Assembly (NCBI RefSeq): GCF_000717745.1
Contig: NZ_JOBH01000009.1
Span: forward strand, 186,001 to 250,000
From: Streptomyces violens
Lineage (GTDB): Bacteria; Actinomycetota; Actinomycetes; Streptomycetales; Streptomycetaceae
Direction of reading: 5' to 3'
DNA: 64,000 bases
Below are positions 40,177-50,517 of the stretch, piece by piece. Position 1 is the stretch's first letter; each line of letters starts with the position of its first letter. The notes beneath the pieces were generated by a model that was not told the DNA's origin, did no database searches, and worked only from the letters and a program-made list of their open reading frames with translations. Made by a program: the position numbers and the translations under genes.

Positions 40177-41082
40177 TCACGGCGTCGCCCTGCGGGCGGT
40201 CGCGAAGCGCGGCCGGTTGTTCAGGTCGGGGTGGTCGGCCGCGTCCGCCCAGCCGCGCTCCTCGGTGAAGATCCACGGCACCTGGCCGCCCTGGGTGTCG
40301 GCGTGCTCGATCACGACGACGCCGCCGGGCCGCAGCAGGCGGTGTGCGGTGCGCTCGATGCCCCGGATCGTGTCCAGGCCGTCCTCGCCGGAGAAGAGCG
40401 CGAGCTCGGGGTCGTGGTCGCGGGCCTCCGGTGCGACGTGCTCCCACTCGGTCAGCGGGATGTACGGCGGGTTCGAGACGACCAGGTCGACCTGGCCGTC
40501 CAGCTCGGGCAGCGCGGTCAGCGCGTCTCCCTGGTGGAGAACGACGCGGGACCCCTCGACGTTCTTGCGTGTCCACACCAGGGCGTCCTCGGACAGCTCC
40601 ACGGCGTGCACCCGCGAGCGGGGCACCTCCTGCGCGAGCGCGAGCGCGATGGCGCCGGAGCCCGTGCACAGGTCCACGATCAGCGGCTCGACGACGTCCA
40701 TCGCGCGCACCGCGTCTATCGCCCAGCCCACCACGGACTCGGTCTCCGGCCGGGGCACGAACACCCCCGGGCCGACGTGCAGTTCGAGGTACCGGAAGAA
40801 GGCGCGCCCGGTGATGTGCTGCAGCGGCTCGCGGGCCTCGCGGTGGGCGATCGCCTCCCAGTACCGGGCGTCGAAGTCCGCGTCCGCCACCATGTGCAGC
40901 TGGGACCGCTTCACGCCGTGCACGTGGGCCGCGAGCTCCTCGGCGTCGAAGCGGGGCGAGGGCACGCCCGCGTCGGCCAGCCGCTGGGTCGCCTGGGCCA
41001 CCTCGGCGAGCAGCACGGACCGGGCCTTGGGCCCGCGGCCGGGCCGCTGAGGGGTGCCGTGTCCCCCGGGAGACTGCTGCAC
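40177..41082 (-). CDS. prmC: Release factor glutamine methyltransferase PrmC
   Basis: This 301-residue SAM-dependent methyltransferase methylates the GGQ glutamine of release factors. It has SAM motif IVDLCTGSGAIALALA, catalytic NPPY in VVSNPPYIPL, and an N-terminal helical domain. I chose GTG at 41082 with GGAGG upstream; a later GTG at 41016 (VLLAEVAQ) would match the typical family start and is a real alternative. Its substrate prfA is directly upstream, 70 bp away. Confidence 0.94.
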   Translation of the reverse strand: MQQSPGGHGTPQRPGRGPKARSVLLAEVAQATQRLADAGVPSPRFDAEELAAHVHGVKRSQLHMVADADFDARYWEAIAHREAREPLQHITGRAFFRYLELHVGPGVFVPRPETESVVGWAIDAVRAMDVVEPLIVDLCTGSGAIALALAQEVPRSRVHAVELSEDALVWTRKNVEGSRVVLHQGDALTALPELDGQVDLVVSNPPYIPLTEWEHVAPEARDHDPELALFSGEDGLDTIRGIERTAHRLLRPGGVVVIEHADTQGGQVPWIFTEERGWADAADHPDLNNRPRFATARRATP

Positions 41083-41152
41083 TGGTCCTCCAGCCGGTAC
41101 GTACTTCGGTCGTGCGGTGTGTCGGGGCGGGCAGGGCCGCCCGCCGCGGGGC

Positions 41153-42223
41153 TTACTGGGCAGCGGCGAGCTTGGCCGCCGAGTCGGCGTCCACACACGC
41201 CTGGATGACCGGGTCGAGCTCCCCGTCGAGCACCTGGTCCAAGTTGTACGCCTTGAAGCCCACCCGGTGGTCGGAGATCCGGTTTTCCGGGAAGTTGTAC
41301 GTCCGGATGCGCTCGGAGCGGTCGACCGTACGTACCTGGCTGCGGCGGGCGTCCGACGCCTCGCGCTCGGCCTCCTCCTGCGCCGCCGCGAGCAGCCGGG
41401 AGCGCAGGATGCGGAGCGCCTGCTCCTTGTTCTGGAGCTGGCTCTTCTCGTTCTGGCAGGAGACGACGATGCCGGTGGGCAGGTGGGTGATGCGCACGGC
41501 GGAGTCGGTGGTGTTGACCGACTGGCCGCCGGGGCCCGAGGAGCGGTAGACGTCGATCCGCAGGTCGTTCGGGCCGATCTCGACCTCGACCTCCTCGGCC
41601 TCGGGCGTGACGAGCACGCCGGCGGCGGAGGTGTGGATGCGGCCCTGCGACTCGGTCGCGGGCACGCGCTGCACGCGGTGCACGCCGCCCTCGTACTTCA
41701 GGCGGGCCCACACGCCCTGGCCCGGCTCGGTCTGCCCCTTGGTCTTCACGGCGACCTGGACGTCCTTGTAGCCGCCGAGGTCGGACTCGTTGGCGTCGAG
41801 GATCTCGGTCTTCCAGCCGATCCGCTCGGCGTAGCGCAGGTACATCCGCAGCAGGTCGCCGGCGAACAGCGCGGACTCCTCGCCGCCCTCGCCGGCCTTG
41901 ACCTCGAGGATGACGTCCTTGTCGTCGCTGGGGTCGCGCGGCACGAGCAGCAGCCGGAGCTTGTCCGTGAGCTCCTCGCGGCGGACCTCGCCCTCCTTCA
42001 CCTCGTCGGCGAAGTCGGGGTCGTCGGCGGCCAGTTCCCGGGCCGTCTCGATGTCGTCGCCGGTCTGCTTCCAGGCGCGGTACGTGGCGATGATCGGGGT
42101 CAGCTCGGCGTAACGCTTGTTGAGCCGCATCGCCTCGCGCTGGTCTGCGTGGACCGCGGGGTCGGCGAGCCGCTTCTCGAGGTCGGCATGCTCGCCGATC
42201 AGTTCCTCGACCGCCTCGAACAT
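41153..42223 (-). CDS. prfA: Peptide chain release factor 1
   Basis: This 356-residue class I release factor reads UAA and UAG. It has the anticodon-like tripeptide PAT (188-190) and catalytic GGQ (232-234) in [10 protein letters not shown]. The length is standard. It sits between rpmE and prmC, so target and modifying enzyme are encoded together. Confidence 0.97.
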   Translation of the reverse strand: MFEAVEELIGEHADLEKRLADPAVHADQREAMRLNKRYAELTPIIATYRAWKQTGDDIETARELAADDPDFADEVKEGEVRREELTDKLRLLLVPRDPSDDKDVILEVKAGEGGEESALFAGDLLRMYLRYAERIGWKTEILDANESDLGGYKDVQVAVKTKGQTEPGQGVWARLKYEGGVHRVQRVPATESQGRIHTSAAGVLVTPEAEEVEVEIGPNDLRIDVYRSSGPGGQSVNTTDSAVRITHLPTGIVVSCQNEKSQLQNKEQALRILRSRLLAAAQEEAEREASDARRSQVRTVDRSERIRTYNFPENRISDHRVGFKAYNLDQVLDGELDPVIQACVDADSAAKLAAAQ

Positions 42224-42300
42224 CGTGGTGTTCCTCTGCTGGCTGGGGTGTACCGGGGGTGCCCGCGGCCGGCGGACCGGCGGGTAAGGGAAGGCAAAAC

Positions 42301-42342
42301 GCCGGTCCGGTCGCCCCTGCGCAGGGGCGACCGAGAACCGGC
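42301..42342 (-). terminator. rpmE terminator
   Basis: A perfect 24-bp palindrome (42309-42332) is extended by an outer stem (42301-42306 with 42337-42342) and followed on the minus strand by GTTTTGCC. It lies just after the rpmE stop, between rpmE and prfA. Confidence 0.8.
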
Positions 42343-42355
42343 GCCTTGTGGGTCG

Positions 42356-42580
42356 CTACTTCTTGGCGGACCCGGCGGCCTTGCCGAAGCGGGCCTCGAA
42401 GCGGGCCACGCGGCCACCGGTGTCGAGGATCTTCTGCTTGCCCGTGTAGAACGGGTGGCACTCGGAGCAGACGTCGGCGCGGATGGCGCCGCCGGCAACG
42501 GTGCTACGGGTGGTGAACGAGGCGCCACAGGTGCAGCTGACCTGGGTCTCGACGTACTCCGGGTGGATGTCGCGCTTCAA
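42356..42580 (-). CDS. rpmE: Ribosomal protein L31, zinc-binding form
   Basis: This 74-residue large-subunit protein retains the zinc cysteines (SCTCG and DVCSECH), so it is the C+ form that Streptomyces replaces by a C- paralogue under zinc starvation. MKRDIHPEY and HPFYTGKQ are conserved. It is the normal neighbour of prfA and rho. Confidence 0.97.
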   Translation of the reverse strand: MKRDIHPEYVETQVSCTCGASFTTRSTVAGGAIRADVCSECHPFYTGKQKILDTGGRVARFEARFGKAAGSAKK

Positions 42581-42692
42581 GGGAATCTCCTATGTATCGG
42601 GAGGGCACCGGGTCGTGCTCGCGGGATGCGTCACGTGAACCGGGGCCGACGGTCCAGTTTGCCAGTACTGGCCGCATCTCCCCAAACCGGGG

Positions 42693-42743
42693 GGCGGCTC
42701 CCGATATTCCCGGCCCGCGCGGGGCCGGACATCGGGAGCCGCC
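42693..42743 (-). terminator. Terminator after the LCP gene
   Basis: A 13-bp stem (42693-42705 with 42731-42743) encloses a second GC hairpin. It sits directly after the stop of the LCP gene in its reading direction, before rpmE. Confidence 0.7.
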
Positions 42744-42747
42744 TCCT

Positions 42748-43872
42748 TCACCGTACGTAGTTGCTCGTACCGCCCTTGTCGCCCGCCGAGTCCTTCAGGG
42801 CCGACTTCGGGATGGCCCTGTCGTGCCGCAGCGCCTTCCAGACCTGCTTGTTCGCGGCCTCCAGCGGCAGCACCCGGTTCGGGTCCTGCGGGTCGTACGT
42901 CACCGGCAGCGTGGCCATGTTGATGTGGTCCGAGCCGATGCCGCCGACGCTCTTGGCCAGGTCGACCAGCGCGTTCACCGAATTCAGCTTGGTATCGGTG
43001 GTGATCGCCTTGGTGGCGGTGTTCCCGATGTCGTACAGCTTCGCCGGGTTCGACAGCACACCGAGCTGCTTGAACTGGTCCATCAGCGCCTTGATGAAGG
43101 TCTGCTGCAGCTGGATGCGGCCCAGGTCACTGCCGTCGCCGCCGGGCACGCCGTGCCGGGTGCGGACCAGGCCGAGAGCCTGCTCGCCGTCCAGCTTGTG
43201 CGTACCGGGGTCCAGGTCGAGGTGGCTGTCCGGGTCGTGGATGGGCTTCGTCGTGGTGATGTCGACGCCGCCGAGGGCGGTGATCAGCTTCTTGAAGCCG
43301 CTGAAGTCGACCTCGACGAAATGGTCCATACGGATGCCGCTCATGGACTCCACCGTCTTGACGGCACAGGCCGGGCCGCCGACCTCGTACGCGGTGTTGA
43401 ACATGACGTGCTGCGCCGCCGGGGTCTGCTGCCCGCCCTTGGTGCACGAGGGCCGCGAGATCAGGGTGTCCCGCGGGATGCTCACCACGCTGGCCTTCTT
43501 GTGGCCCTTGTAGACGTGCACCACCATCGCGGTGTCGGAACGGGCGCCGCCGCCGTCGGAGCCGTACTTGGCGTTGTCCCCGGCCCGGGAGTCCGAGCCG
43601 AGCACCAGGATGTCCATCGAGCCGTTGTCGACGTCGTCCGGACGGTCGGCGCCCAGCGCCGCGTCGATGTCGACGCCCTTGAGGTTGCCGTTGAGCTGGT
43701 AGTAGACGAATCCGAGCCCCGCGCCGGCCAGCAGCACACAGCTCACCAGTGCGCACAGCGTGATCGTCAGCGCCCTGCGGCGCCTCGTGGGTCCCTTGCG
43801 CCGGCGGCCGGTGGCGCGTATGCCGTGGGAACGGCTCGCGGCCGTCCGCGCGGCCCTGCTGCTGTCCGCCAT
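42748..43872 (-). CDS. LytR-CpsA-Psr family cell-wall polymer ligase
   Basis: This 374-residue protein has a basic cytoplasmic N-terminus, one membrane segment (about 34-57) and an extracellular LCP domain. Motifs are MDILVLGSDSR, ARSDTAMVVHV, VSIPRDTLI and ALGLVRTRHG with the conserved Arg residues. These enzymes move polyprenyl-linked glycopolymers onto peptidoglycan, so wecA in the same window may feed the same process (inference). The ATG at 43872 follows GAGGAG. Confidence 0.94.
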   Translation of the reverse strand: MADSSRAARTAASRSHGIRATGRRRKGPTRRRRALTITLCALVSCVLLAGAGLGFVYYQLNGNLKGVDIDAALGADRPDDVDNGSMDILVLGSDSRAGDNAKYGSDGGGARSDTAMVVHVYKGHKKASVVSIPRDTLISRPSCTKGGQQTPAAQHVMFNTAYEVGGPACAVKTVESMSGIRMDHFVEVDFSGFKKLITALGGVDITTTKPIHDPDSHLDLDPGTHKLDGEQALGLVRTRHGVPGGDGSDLGRIQLQQTFIKALMDQFKQLGVLSNPAKLYDIGNTATKAITTDTKLNSVNALVDLAKSVGGIGSDHINMATLPVTYDPQDPNRVLPLEAANKQVWKALRHDRAIPKSALKDSAGDKGGTSNYVR

Positions 43873-44283
43873 CTGCTCCTCAGTCCTCTTGCTCGGCCGG
43901 CCTCGCCGTCCCCGGCTGTCACGTCCTCTCACCGGTGGTGGTCTCGCACCCCTTCAGACGGGAGGCATCCGGGAAGGGTTGCACAGACGGCGGGGCGGGC
44001 ACGGCTGCGCCGGCCGGGCGTGCCGGATGCGCCGTACGGCCGTTCGCACCTCGCTCACCAGGGCTTTTGTCCGGCTCATCGGCCGCGCAACGGGACGTAA
44101 CCGGACTTTATGTCTGTGCGGAAGGTCTCAGGAGGGCGCCTTCGGGTGCCTCCATGACGCGGAATGCGTCACACCATTTTCACGGCGGTCGCACGAGGGC
44201 TGTACGACGACGGTTCGGCGGTACGACGAAGCCCTCCCCGCCACCGGAGTGACGGGGAGGGCTCGTGGACGTGCCGGCGGGCG
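43873..44283. other. 411-bp region between rho and the LCP gene, no gene
   Basis: It holds the rho terminator at its right end and presumably the LCP promoter. Open frames here are short, Arg-rich and unconserved in style. Nothing else is recognised. Confidence 0.5.
44230..44263 (-). terminator. rho terminator
   Basis: An 11-bp stem, AGCCCTCCCCG (44230-44240) with CGGGGAGGGCT (44253-44263), and a 12-nt loop, 21 nt past the rho stop. Confidence 0.75.
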
Positions 44284-46344
44284 TCAGTCGTTGCCGTTGC
44301 CCGGGGTCGGCGTCGTCTTCTGGATCTGCAGCAGGAACTCCGCGTTGGACTTCGTCTGCTTCATCTTGTCCAGCAGCAGCTCGATGGCCTGCTGCTGGTC
44401 CAGGGCGTGCAGCACCCGGCGCAGCTTCCACACGACCGCCAGCTCGTCGCTGGACATGAGGATCTCTTCCTTACGCGTACCGGACGCGTCCACGTCCACC
44501 GCGGGGAAGATGCGCTTGTCCGCGAGCTTCCGGTCGAGCTTGAGCTCCATGTTGCCGGTGCCCTTGAACTCCTCGAAGATCACCTCGTCCATCCGCGAGC
44601 CGGTCTCGACCAGCGCGGTGGCCAGGATGGTCAGCGAGCCGCCGTCCTCGATGTTGCGCGCGGCACCGAAGAAGCGCTTCGGCGGGTACAGCGCGGTCGA
44701 GTCGACACCACCGGACAGGATGCGGCCGGAGGCGGGCGCCGCGAGGTTGTACGCGCGGCCCAGACGGGTGATGGAGTCCAGCAGGACGACGACGTCGTGG
44801 CCCAGCTCCACCAGGCGCTTCGCACGCTCGATGGCGAGCTCGGCGACGGTGGTGTGGTCCTCGGCCGGGCGGTCGAAGGTCGAGGAGATGACCTCGCCCT
44901 TGACCGACCGCTGCATGTCGGTGACCTCTTCCGGACGCTCGTCGACGAGGACGACCATCAGGTGGCACTCGGGGTTGTTGCGGGTGATCGCGTTGGCGAC
45001 CGCCTGCATGATCATGGTCTTACCGGTCTTCGGCGGGGCCACGATCAGACCGCGCTGGCCCTTGCCGATCGGCGACACGAGGTCGATGATCCGCGTGGTC
45101 AGCTGGCCGGCCTCGCCCTCCAGGCGCAGCCGCTCCTGCGGGTACAGGGGCGTCAGCTTGCCGAACTCCGGGCGGCCGCGGCCCTGTTCGGGGGCGACGG
45201 AGTTGACGGAGTCCAGGCGCACCAGCGCGTTGAACTTCTCGCGGCGCTCGCCCTCGCGGGGCTGGCGGACCGCGCCGGTGACGTGGTCACCCTTGCGGAG
45301 GCCGTTCTTACGGACCTGGGCGAGGGAGACGTACACGTCGTTCGGACCGGGCAGGTAGCCGGAGGTCCGGATGAACGCGTAGTTGTCCAGGATGTCCAGG
45401 ATGCCCGCGACGGGGATCAGGACGTCGTCCTCGGCGACCTGCGGCTCGGCACCGAAGTCGTCGCGGCCGCGACGGCCACGGCGGTCCCGGTAACGGCCGC
45501 GGCGCCCGCGCCGGCCGCCGCTCTCGTCGTCGAAGTCGTCCTGACGGCCGCCCTGCTGGCGGTTGCCGCCGCCCTGCTGGCCCTGGCCCTGACCCTGCTG
45601 GCCGCCGTCGTTGCCGTCGTTGCCCTTGCGGCGGTCGCGGCCGCCGCGGCGGTCGCCCTTCTGGCCACGGTCCTGACGGTCGCCACGGTCCTGGCGGTCA
45701 CCGCGGTCCTGACGGCCCTCGCCGCCCTTGCGGCCCTCGCCCTCCTGGCCGGAACCGTCCTTCTGACCGTCCTTGACCTCGGTCTTCTGCTCGGCCTTGG
45801 CCTCGCCGGCGGCGGACTCGGGGCTCCCCGCGGCGGCGGTGGCGCGGCGCCGGCGGCGCTCGCCGGCCGGCTGCTCGTCGCCGGCGCCCTGGCCGGGGAT
45901 CTCGATCTGCTGCTGGCCGGCGGTGTCCGCGGCCTTCTCGGCCTTTTCGGGCTTCTCGGCCTTGGCGGGCTTCTCGGCGGTCTTCTCGGCCGCCGCCTCG
46001 CCGGTACGGGCCTTGGAGGTGGCCCGGCGCTTCGGCTTGGTCTCTGCGGGCGCGTCGGCGGGGGCCTCGGCGGCCTTGGCCGCACCGGCTCCGCCGGCGG
46101 CCTGCTTCTCCTTGATGACCTCGATGAGCTGGCTCTTGCGCATCCGCGCGGTGCCCTTGATGCCGAGGCTGGAGGCTACCTGCTGCAGCTCGGCCAGGAC
46201 CATGCCCTCGAGGCCGGTGCCGGAACGGCGTCGCCGCGAGGCACCAGTGGCGGCCCCGGTGGCAGGCGCGGCGGGAGCGTCCGTGGCGGGCGCTGCGGCA
46301 CTGCCATCGGTGCGTACGCCCATCAGATCGGTGGTGTCGCTCAC
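44284..46344 (-). CDS. rho: Transcription termination factor Rho, long actinobacterial form
   Basis: This 686-residue hexameric RNA helicase has an N-terminal Rho_N helical part (near 50-90, [20 protein letters not shown]). A roughly 210-residue insertion of Ala/Lys/Glu then Arg/Asp/Gly/Gln-rich low complexity follows. The RNA-binding domain ([19 protein letters not shown]) and the ATPase ([13 protein letters not shown]alker [13 protein letters not shown]) come next. Such insertions are typical of high-GC actinobacterial Rho. The start is GTG at 46344. Confidence 0.97.
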   Translation of the reverse strand: MSDTTDLMGVRTDGSAAAPATDAPAAPATGAATGASRRRRSGTGLEGMVLAELQQVASSLGIKGTARMRKSQLIEVIKEKQAAGGAGAAKAAEAPADAPAETKPKRRATSKARTGEAAAEKTAEKPAKAEKPEKAEKAADTAGQQQIEIPGQGAGDEQPAGERRRRRATAAAGSPESAAGEAKAEQKTEVKDGQKDGSGQEGEGRKGGEGRQDRGDRQDRGDRQDRGQKGDRRGGRDRRKGNDGNDGGQQGQGQGQQGGGNRQQGGRQDDFDDESGGRRGRRGRYRDRRGRRGRDDFGAEPQVAEDDVLIPVAGILDILDNYAFIRTSGYLPGPNDVYVSLAQVRKNGLRKGDHVTGAVRQPREGERREKFNALVRLDSVNSVAPEQGRGRPEFGKLTPLYPQERLRLEGEAGQLTTRIIDLVSPIGKGQRGLIVAPPKTGKTMIMQAVANAITRNNPECHLMVVLVDERPEEVTDMQRSVKGEVISSTFDRPAEDHTTVAELAIERAKRLVELGHDVVVLLDSITRLGRAYNLAAPASGRILSGGVDSTALYPPKRFFGAARNIEDGGSLTILATALVETGSRMDEVIFEEFKGTGNMELKLDRKLADKRIFPAVDVDASGTRKEEILMSSDELAVVWKLRRVLHALDQQQAIELLLDKMKQTKSNAEFLLQIQKTTPTPGNGND

Positions 46345-46726
46345 GAAGGGTCCTTCCCTGGAGCGGGCGTCGGCCTGTCTGGCTCGGCGACCGGTTGTGC
46401 TGTCCGACCGCGGTCCCTCGACGTTCACGGACCGGGCCGGGGCGGTGGTCCCGCCGAATTCGGCGGAGAGATCAGTTCATGATTCCGACGCGAAAGATGC
46501 TGCGCATTCATGCAGGTCACGCTTCATGCACATCACGCCGATTTCCGGAGCGTGCTCGCTTCTGCTTTAGGTCGTAGCTCCAAGCAGGTTGGGAGGCTCC
46601 CGGAAGAAAAGTGGTCCCGACTGGGGACACGAAGCACCACGCCGCTGCGGCGTCGGGTACTCACTTGAGGTTAACACTACCGGATCCAACAAACATTCCC
46701 CCTCTCTCAGACCGGCAATCCGTCGG
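46345..46726. promoter_or_regulatory. 382-bp rho leader and thrB tail region, with 16-bp palindrome
   Basis: No gene is seen. CCGCCGAATTCGGCGG at 46451-46466 is a perfect palindrome about 110 nt upstream of the rho start, in what should be the rho leader. A small stem ACGCCGC-T-GCGGCGT (46639-46653) is nearer thrB. rho leaders are often autoregulated in bacteria; a role here is inference. Confidence 0.45.
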
Positions 46727-47644
46727 TCACCCCGCGAGCGGCAGGACGCTCGTCCCCGCCGCGTCGAGGGACAGCCGGTTGGCCGCCCATCCCTCGCCCG
46801 CCAGGCGCGCGACCTTGTCGGCCGCTCCCTCCTCGACCAGCGCGAGCACCGTCGGGCCCGCACCGGAGACGACCGCGGGGACACCGTCCGCACGCAGTCG
46901 GTTCACCAGGGCGAGGCTCTCCGGCATGGCCGGTGCGCGGTACTCCTGGTGAAGTCGGTCCTCGGTCGCCGCCAGCAGCAGCTCGGGGCGCCTGGTCAGG
47001 GCCTCGACGAGCAGCGCTGCGCGACCGGCGTTCGCCGCCGCGTCCCCGTGCGGCACGGTGCGCGGCAGCAGGCCGCGCGCGGTTTCGGTGAGCACCGGCT
47101 TACCGGGCACGAAAACCACCGGAACGACGGAACGGGCGGGCTCCATCCTGATGGCACGCGCCGCACCGGCGTCCATCCAGGACAGCGTGAATCCGCCGAG
47201 CAGACAGGCGGCGACATTGTCGGGGTGGCCCTCGATCTCGGTGGCCAGTTCCAGCAGCGCGGCGTCGTCGAGCTTCTGCTCGCCGCCTATCGTCACCGCC
47301 CGTGCGGCGACGATGCCGGCGCAGATGGCCGCCGAGGAGGAGCCGAGGCCCCGGCCGTGCGGGATGCGGTTGGCGCACACGACCTCGAGGCCGCGCGGCT
47401 GCCCGCCCAGCAGGTCGAAGGCGGTACGCAGGGACCGTACGAGCAGGTGGCTCTCGTCGCGCGGCAGGGTGTCGGCCCCCTCACCCGCGATGTCGACATG
47501 CAGTCCGGAGTCGGCGACGCGTACTACGACGTCGTCGTACAGACCCAGGGACAGGCCGAGGGCGTCGAAGCCGGGACCGAGATTGGCGCTGGTGGCGGGG
47601 GTGCGCACCCGGACGGCGGCGGCGCGGAACGCTGGACCGGCCAT
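46727..47644 (-). CDS. thrB: Homoserine kinase
   Basis: This 305-residue GHMP kinase phosphorylates homoserine, the fourth step of threonine synthesis. It has ATP loop PHGRGLGSSSAAICAG, the N-terminal VRTPATSANLGPGFDALG and C-terminal VSGAGPTVLALV. AAGGAGAG precedes the ATG at 47644. It is separated from thrC by 369 bp with a hairpin, so it is probably not simply co-transcribed. Confidence 0.96.
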   Translation of the reverse strand: MAGPAFRAAAVRVRTPATSANLGPGFDALGLSLGLYDDVVVRVADSGLHVDIAGEGADTLPRDESHLLVRSLRTAFDLLGGQPRGLEVVCANRIPHGRGLGSSSAAICAGIVAARAVTIGGEQKLDDAALLELATEIEGHPDNVAACLLGGFTLSWMDAGAARAIRMEPARSVVPVVFVPGKPVLTETARGLLPRTVPHGDAAANAGRAALLVEALTRRPELLLAATEDRLHQEYRAPAMPESLALVNRLRADGVPAVVSGAGPTVLALVEEGAADKVARLAGEGWAANRLSLDAAGTSVLPLAG

Positions 47645-48013
47645 CGCTCGATGACTCTCCTTGATGTGAAACTGCGGTACTGCCCCGAAGCGCCGCGGTA
47701 CCGAGGCACCTGATCGACTCATGGGGTCCGTTCTGACCTGCCCTGCACACCACTGCACTATGCCGCGGGGAGGGGAGTTGGCTGCCAGCCTATCGAAGGA
47801 AGGTTCAGTGGCGACATAGGGCGCACGGGAGGCGCACGATGCGTGTCGCGCGCCCTCTCATGCCACACCACTCACTTTGCAGCCTTTGCAGGGTTTGCCC
47901 TGTGGGGCGGAACGGGACCGGTGCGACAGTCGCGCCGGTCCCGCGGAACCCGTTCCGACCGGCTCTTTCCGGCCGAATTTTTGTCCTGGACCCAGCGGGC
48001 CCGGACGCCCGGC
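47645..48013. other. 369-bp gap between thrC and thrB, no gene
   Basis: A hairpin (CGGGACCGG 47913-47921 with CCGGTCCCG 47935-47943, plus an inner GCGAC/GTCGC) lies about 70 nt after the thrC stop and probably terminates or attenuates transcription. The rest should hold a thrB promoter. No coding sequence is recognised. Confidence 0.5.
47913..47943 (-). terminator. Hairpin after thrC
   Basis: A 9-bp GC stem, 47913-47921 with 47935-47943, has a further inner stem in its loop. It lies past thrC in the reading direction, with no T-run. Confidence 0.55.
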
Positions 48014-49096
48014 CTACGCCAGGCCGAGGCGCTCCGCCGCGGCGTCCGCGTCGACCGGGACCGTCACCGGCTGCGGCGCACCGGCCACCGCCCAGTCCGG
48101 GTCCTTCAGGCCGTTGCCGGTCACCGTGCAGACGATCTTCTGGCCCGGGTCGACCTTGCCCTCCTCGGCGGCCTTGAGCAGACCGGCCACCGAAGCGGCC
48201 GAGGCCGGCTCCACGAAGACGCCCTCCTGCGAGGCCAGCAGCCGGTAGGCGGCGAGGATCTGACGGTCGGTCACCTCATCGATGGCGCCGCCGGACTCGT
48301 CCCGCGCGGCCTCCGCGAAGGACCAGGAGGCCGGGTTGCCGATGCGGATCGCGGTGGCGATCGTGCTCGGGTCCTTGACCACCTCGCCGCGCACGATCGG
48401 CGCGCTGCCGGACGCCTGGAAGCCCCACATACGCGGCGCGCGGGAGGAGATCCCGTCCGCCGCGTACTCCTTGTAGCCCTTCCAGTACGCGGTGATGTTG
48501 CCGGCGTTGCCGACCGGCAGCACGTGGATGTCGGGCGCGTCGCCCAGCATGTCCACGATCTCGAACGCCGCGGTCTTCTGGCCCTCGATGCGCACCGGGT
48601 TCACGGAGTTCACAAGTGCGACCGGGTACTTCTCCGAGAGGCCGCGGGCGAGCGTCAGACAGTCGTCGAAATTCCCGTCGACCTGGAGAATCTTCGCCCC
48701 GTGCACCAGGGCCTGGCCCATCTTGCCCAGCGCGATCTTGCCCTGCGGGACGAGAACGGCGCTGACCATGCGGGCCCGCACGGCATACGCGGCGGCGGAG
48801 GCCGAAGTGTTGCCCGTGGAGGCGCAGATGACGGCCTGCGCACCCTCTTCCTTGGCCCGCGTGATGGCCATCGTCATGCCGCGGTCCTTGAAGGAACCGG
48901 TGGGGTTGGCACCCTCGACCTTGAGGTGCACCTCACAGCCGGTGCGCTCGGAGAGCACCTGCGCCGGCACGAGAGGCGTACCGCCCTCGCGCAGGGTGAC
49001 GACCTCGGTCGTGTCCTTGACCGGCAGGCGGTCGCGGTACTCCTCGATGATGCCGCGCCACTGATGAGTGGTACCGGCGCTCGTATTGGCAGACAT
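48014..49096 (-). CDS. thrC: Threonine synthase
   Basis: This 360-residue PLP enzyme turns phosphohomoserine into threonine. The PLP lysine is K70 in [29 protein letters not shown] and the glycine-rich [16 protein letters not shown] phosphate-binding loop are present. It lies 8 nt after hom, so they form one unit. Confidence 0.97.
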   Translation of the reverse strand: MSANTSAGTTHQWRGIIEEYRDRLPVKDTTEVVTLREGGTPLVPAQVLSERTGCEVHLKVEGANPTGSFKDRGMTMAITRAKEEGAQAVICASTGNTSASAAAYAVRARMVSAVLVPQGKIALGKMGQALVHGAKILQVDGNFDDCLTLARGLSEKYPVALVNSVNPVRIEGQKTAAFEIVDMLGDAPDIHVLPVGNAGNITAYWKGYKEYAADGISSRAPRMWGFQASGSAPIVRGEVVKDPSTIATAIRIGNPASWSFAEAARDESGGAIDEVTDRQILAAYRLLASQEGVFVEPASAASVAGLLKAAEEGKVDPGQKIVCTVTGNGLKDPDWAVAGAPQPVTVPVDADAAAERLGLA

Positions 49097-49104
49097 GGGT
49101 TCCT

Positions 49105-50397
49105 TTACTCCCCTTCGACCCGCATGATGCTGGCGACGCCCCGGACGGTGTCCAGCTTGCGCAGCGCCTCGACGGTCGAGGACAGCGCGGCGTCGGCGGC
49201 GCGGTGGGTGACGACGACGAGGGACGCCTCGCCGTCCTTGCCCTGCTGGCGCACCGTATCGATCGATACGCCATGCTCGGCGAAGACCATGGCGACCTGG
49301 GCCAGGACGCCGGGTTTGTCGGCCACATCGAGGCTGATGTGGTAGCGGGTGACGACCTCACCCATGGGGCTGACCGGCAGCTGCGTGTACGCGGACTCGC
49401 CGGGCCCGGTGGCCTCGCTGAGCTTGTTGCGGCACACGGCGACCAGGTCGCCCAGGACGGCCGAGGCGGTCGGCGAGCCGCCCGCGCCCGGACCGTAGAA
49501 CATCAGCTGGCCGGCCGCGTCGGACTCCACGAAGACCGCGTTGTACGCCTCGCGGACGGACGCCAGCGGGTGGGTCAGCGGAATCATCGCCGGGTGGACC
49601 CGCGCGGTGACCGACTCGCCGTCCGCGGCGCGCTCGCAGATCGCCAGCAGCTTGACCGTGCAGCCCATGCGCTTGGCGGAGGCAATGTCGGCGGCGGTGA
49701 CCTCCGTGATGCCCTCGCGGTGCACGTCGTCGATGGTCACGCGGGTGTGGAAGGCGATACCGGCGAGGATCGCGGCCTTGGCGGCGGCGTCGAAGCCCTC
49801 GACGTCGGCGGTCGGGTCGGCCTCGGCGTACCCGAGCGCGGTGGCCTCGTCCAGCGCCTCGCTGTAGCCGGCGCCGCTGGTGTCCATCTTGTCGAGGATG
49901 AAGTTGGTCGTGCCGTTGACGATGCCGAGCACCCGGTTGACCTTGTCCCCGGCCATCGACTCGCGCAGCGGCCTGACCAGCGGAATCGCGCCCGCCACGG
50001 CGGCCTCGTAGTACAGGTCGGCGCCGTGCTCCTCGGCGGCCGCGTGCAGCGCGGCGCCGTCCGCGGCGACCAGCGCCTTGTTCGCGGAGACGACGCTCGC
50101 GCCGTGCTCGAAGGCGGTGGTGATCAGCTTCCGGGCGGGCTCGATGCCGCCGATGACCTCGATCACCACATCGATGTCGCCGCGCTTGACCAGCGCGGTC
50201 GCGTCGGTGGTGATCAGTTCGGCCGGCACGCCCTCGCGCACCTTGTCGGGACGGCGCACCGCGATGCCCGCGAGCTCCACGGGCGCGCCGATGCGCGCGG
50301 CGAGGTCGTCCGCGTGCGTCGTCATGATGCGCGTCACCTCTGAGCCGACCACACCACAGCCCAGGAGCGCCACCTTCAGCGGACGCGTACGCATCAT
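49105..50397 (-). CDS. hom: Homoserine dehydrogenase with ACT domain
   Basis: This 430-residue enzyme reduces aspartate semialdehyde to homoserine. It has NAD(P) motif GCGVVGSE near the start, catalytic segment [11 protein letters not shown] and [17 protein letters not shown], and a C-terminal ACT domain (about 350-430, [18 protein letters not shown]), which usually senses threonine. Two ATGs (50397 and 50394) are possible. It leads the hom-thrC unit. Confidence 0.97.
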   Translation of the reverse strand: MMRTRPLKVALLGCGVVGSEVTRIMTTHADDLAARIGAPVELAGIAVRRPDKVREGVPAELITTDATALVKRGDIDVVIEVIGGIEPARKLITTAFEHGASVVSANKALVAADGAALHAAAEEHGADLYYEAAVAGAIPLVRPLRESMAGDKVNRVLGIVNGTTNFILDKMDTSGAGYSEALDEATALGYAEADPTADVEGFDAAAKAAILAGIAFHTRVTIDDVHREGITEVTAADIASAKRMGCTVKLLAICERAADGESVTARVHPAMIPLTHPLASVREAYNAVFVESDAAGQLMFYGPGAGGSPTASAVLGDLVAVCRNKLSEATGPGESAYTQLPVSPMGEVVTRYHISLDVADKPGVLAQVAMVFAEHGVSIDTVRQQGKDGEASLVVVTHRAADAALSSTVEALRKLDTVRGVASIMRVEGE

Positions 50398-50517
50398 TCG
50401 ACCTCTGCTCTTCCTCGATATGGCCACGTCGGCCATTTCCGTGTTCGCAATGGACCAGTCTCATGCACCGAACGGGAATTCCTGTCCTTCGTCCAGATGC
50501 CGAGACATCTATTTCAC

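Noticed and set aside
43935..44252. A 105-codon frame between the LCP gene and rho
   Set aside because: The composition resembles a shadow frame and it runs into the rho terminator; no supporting start signal.
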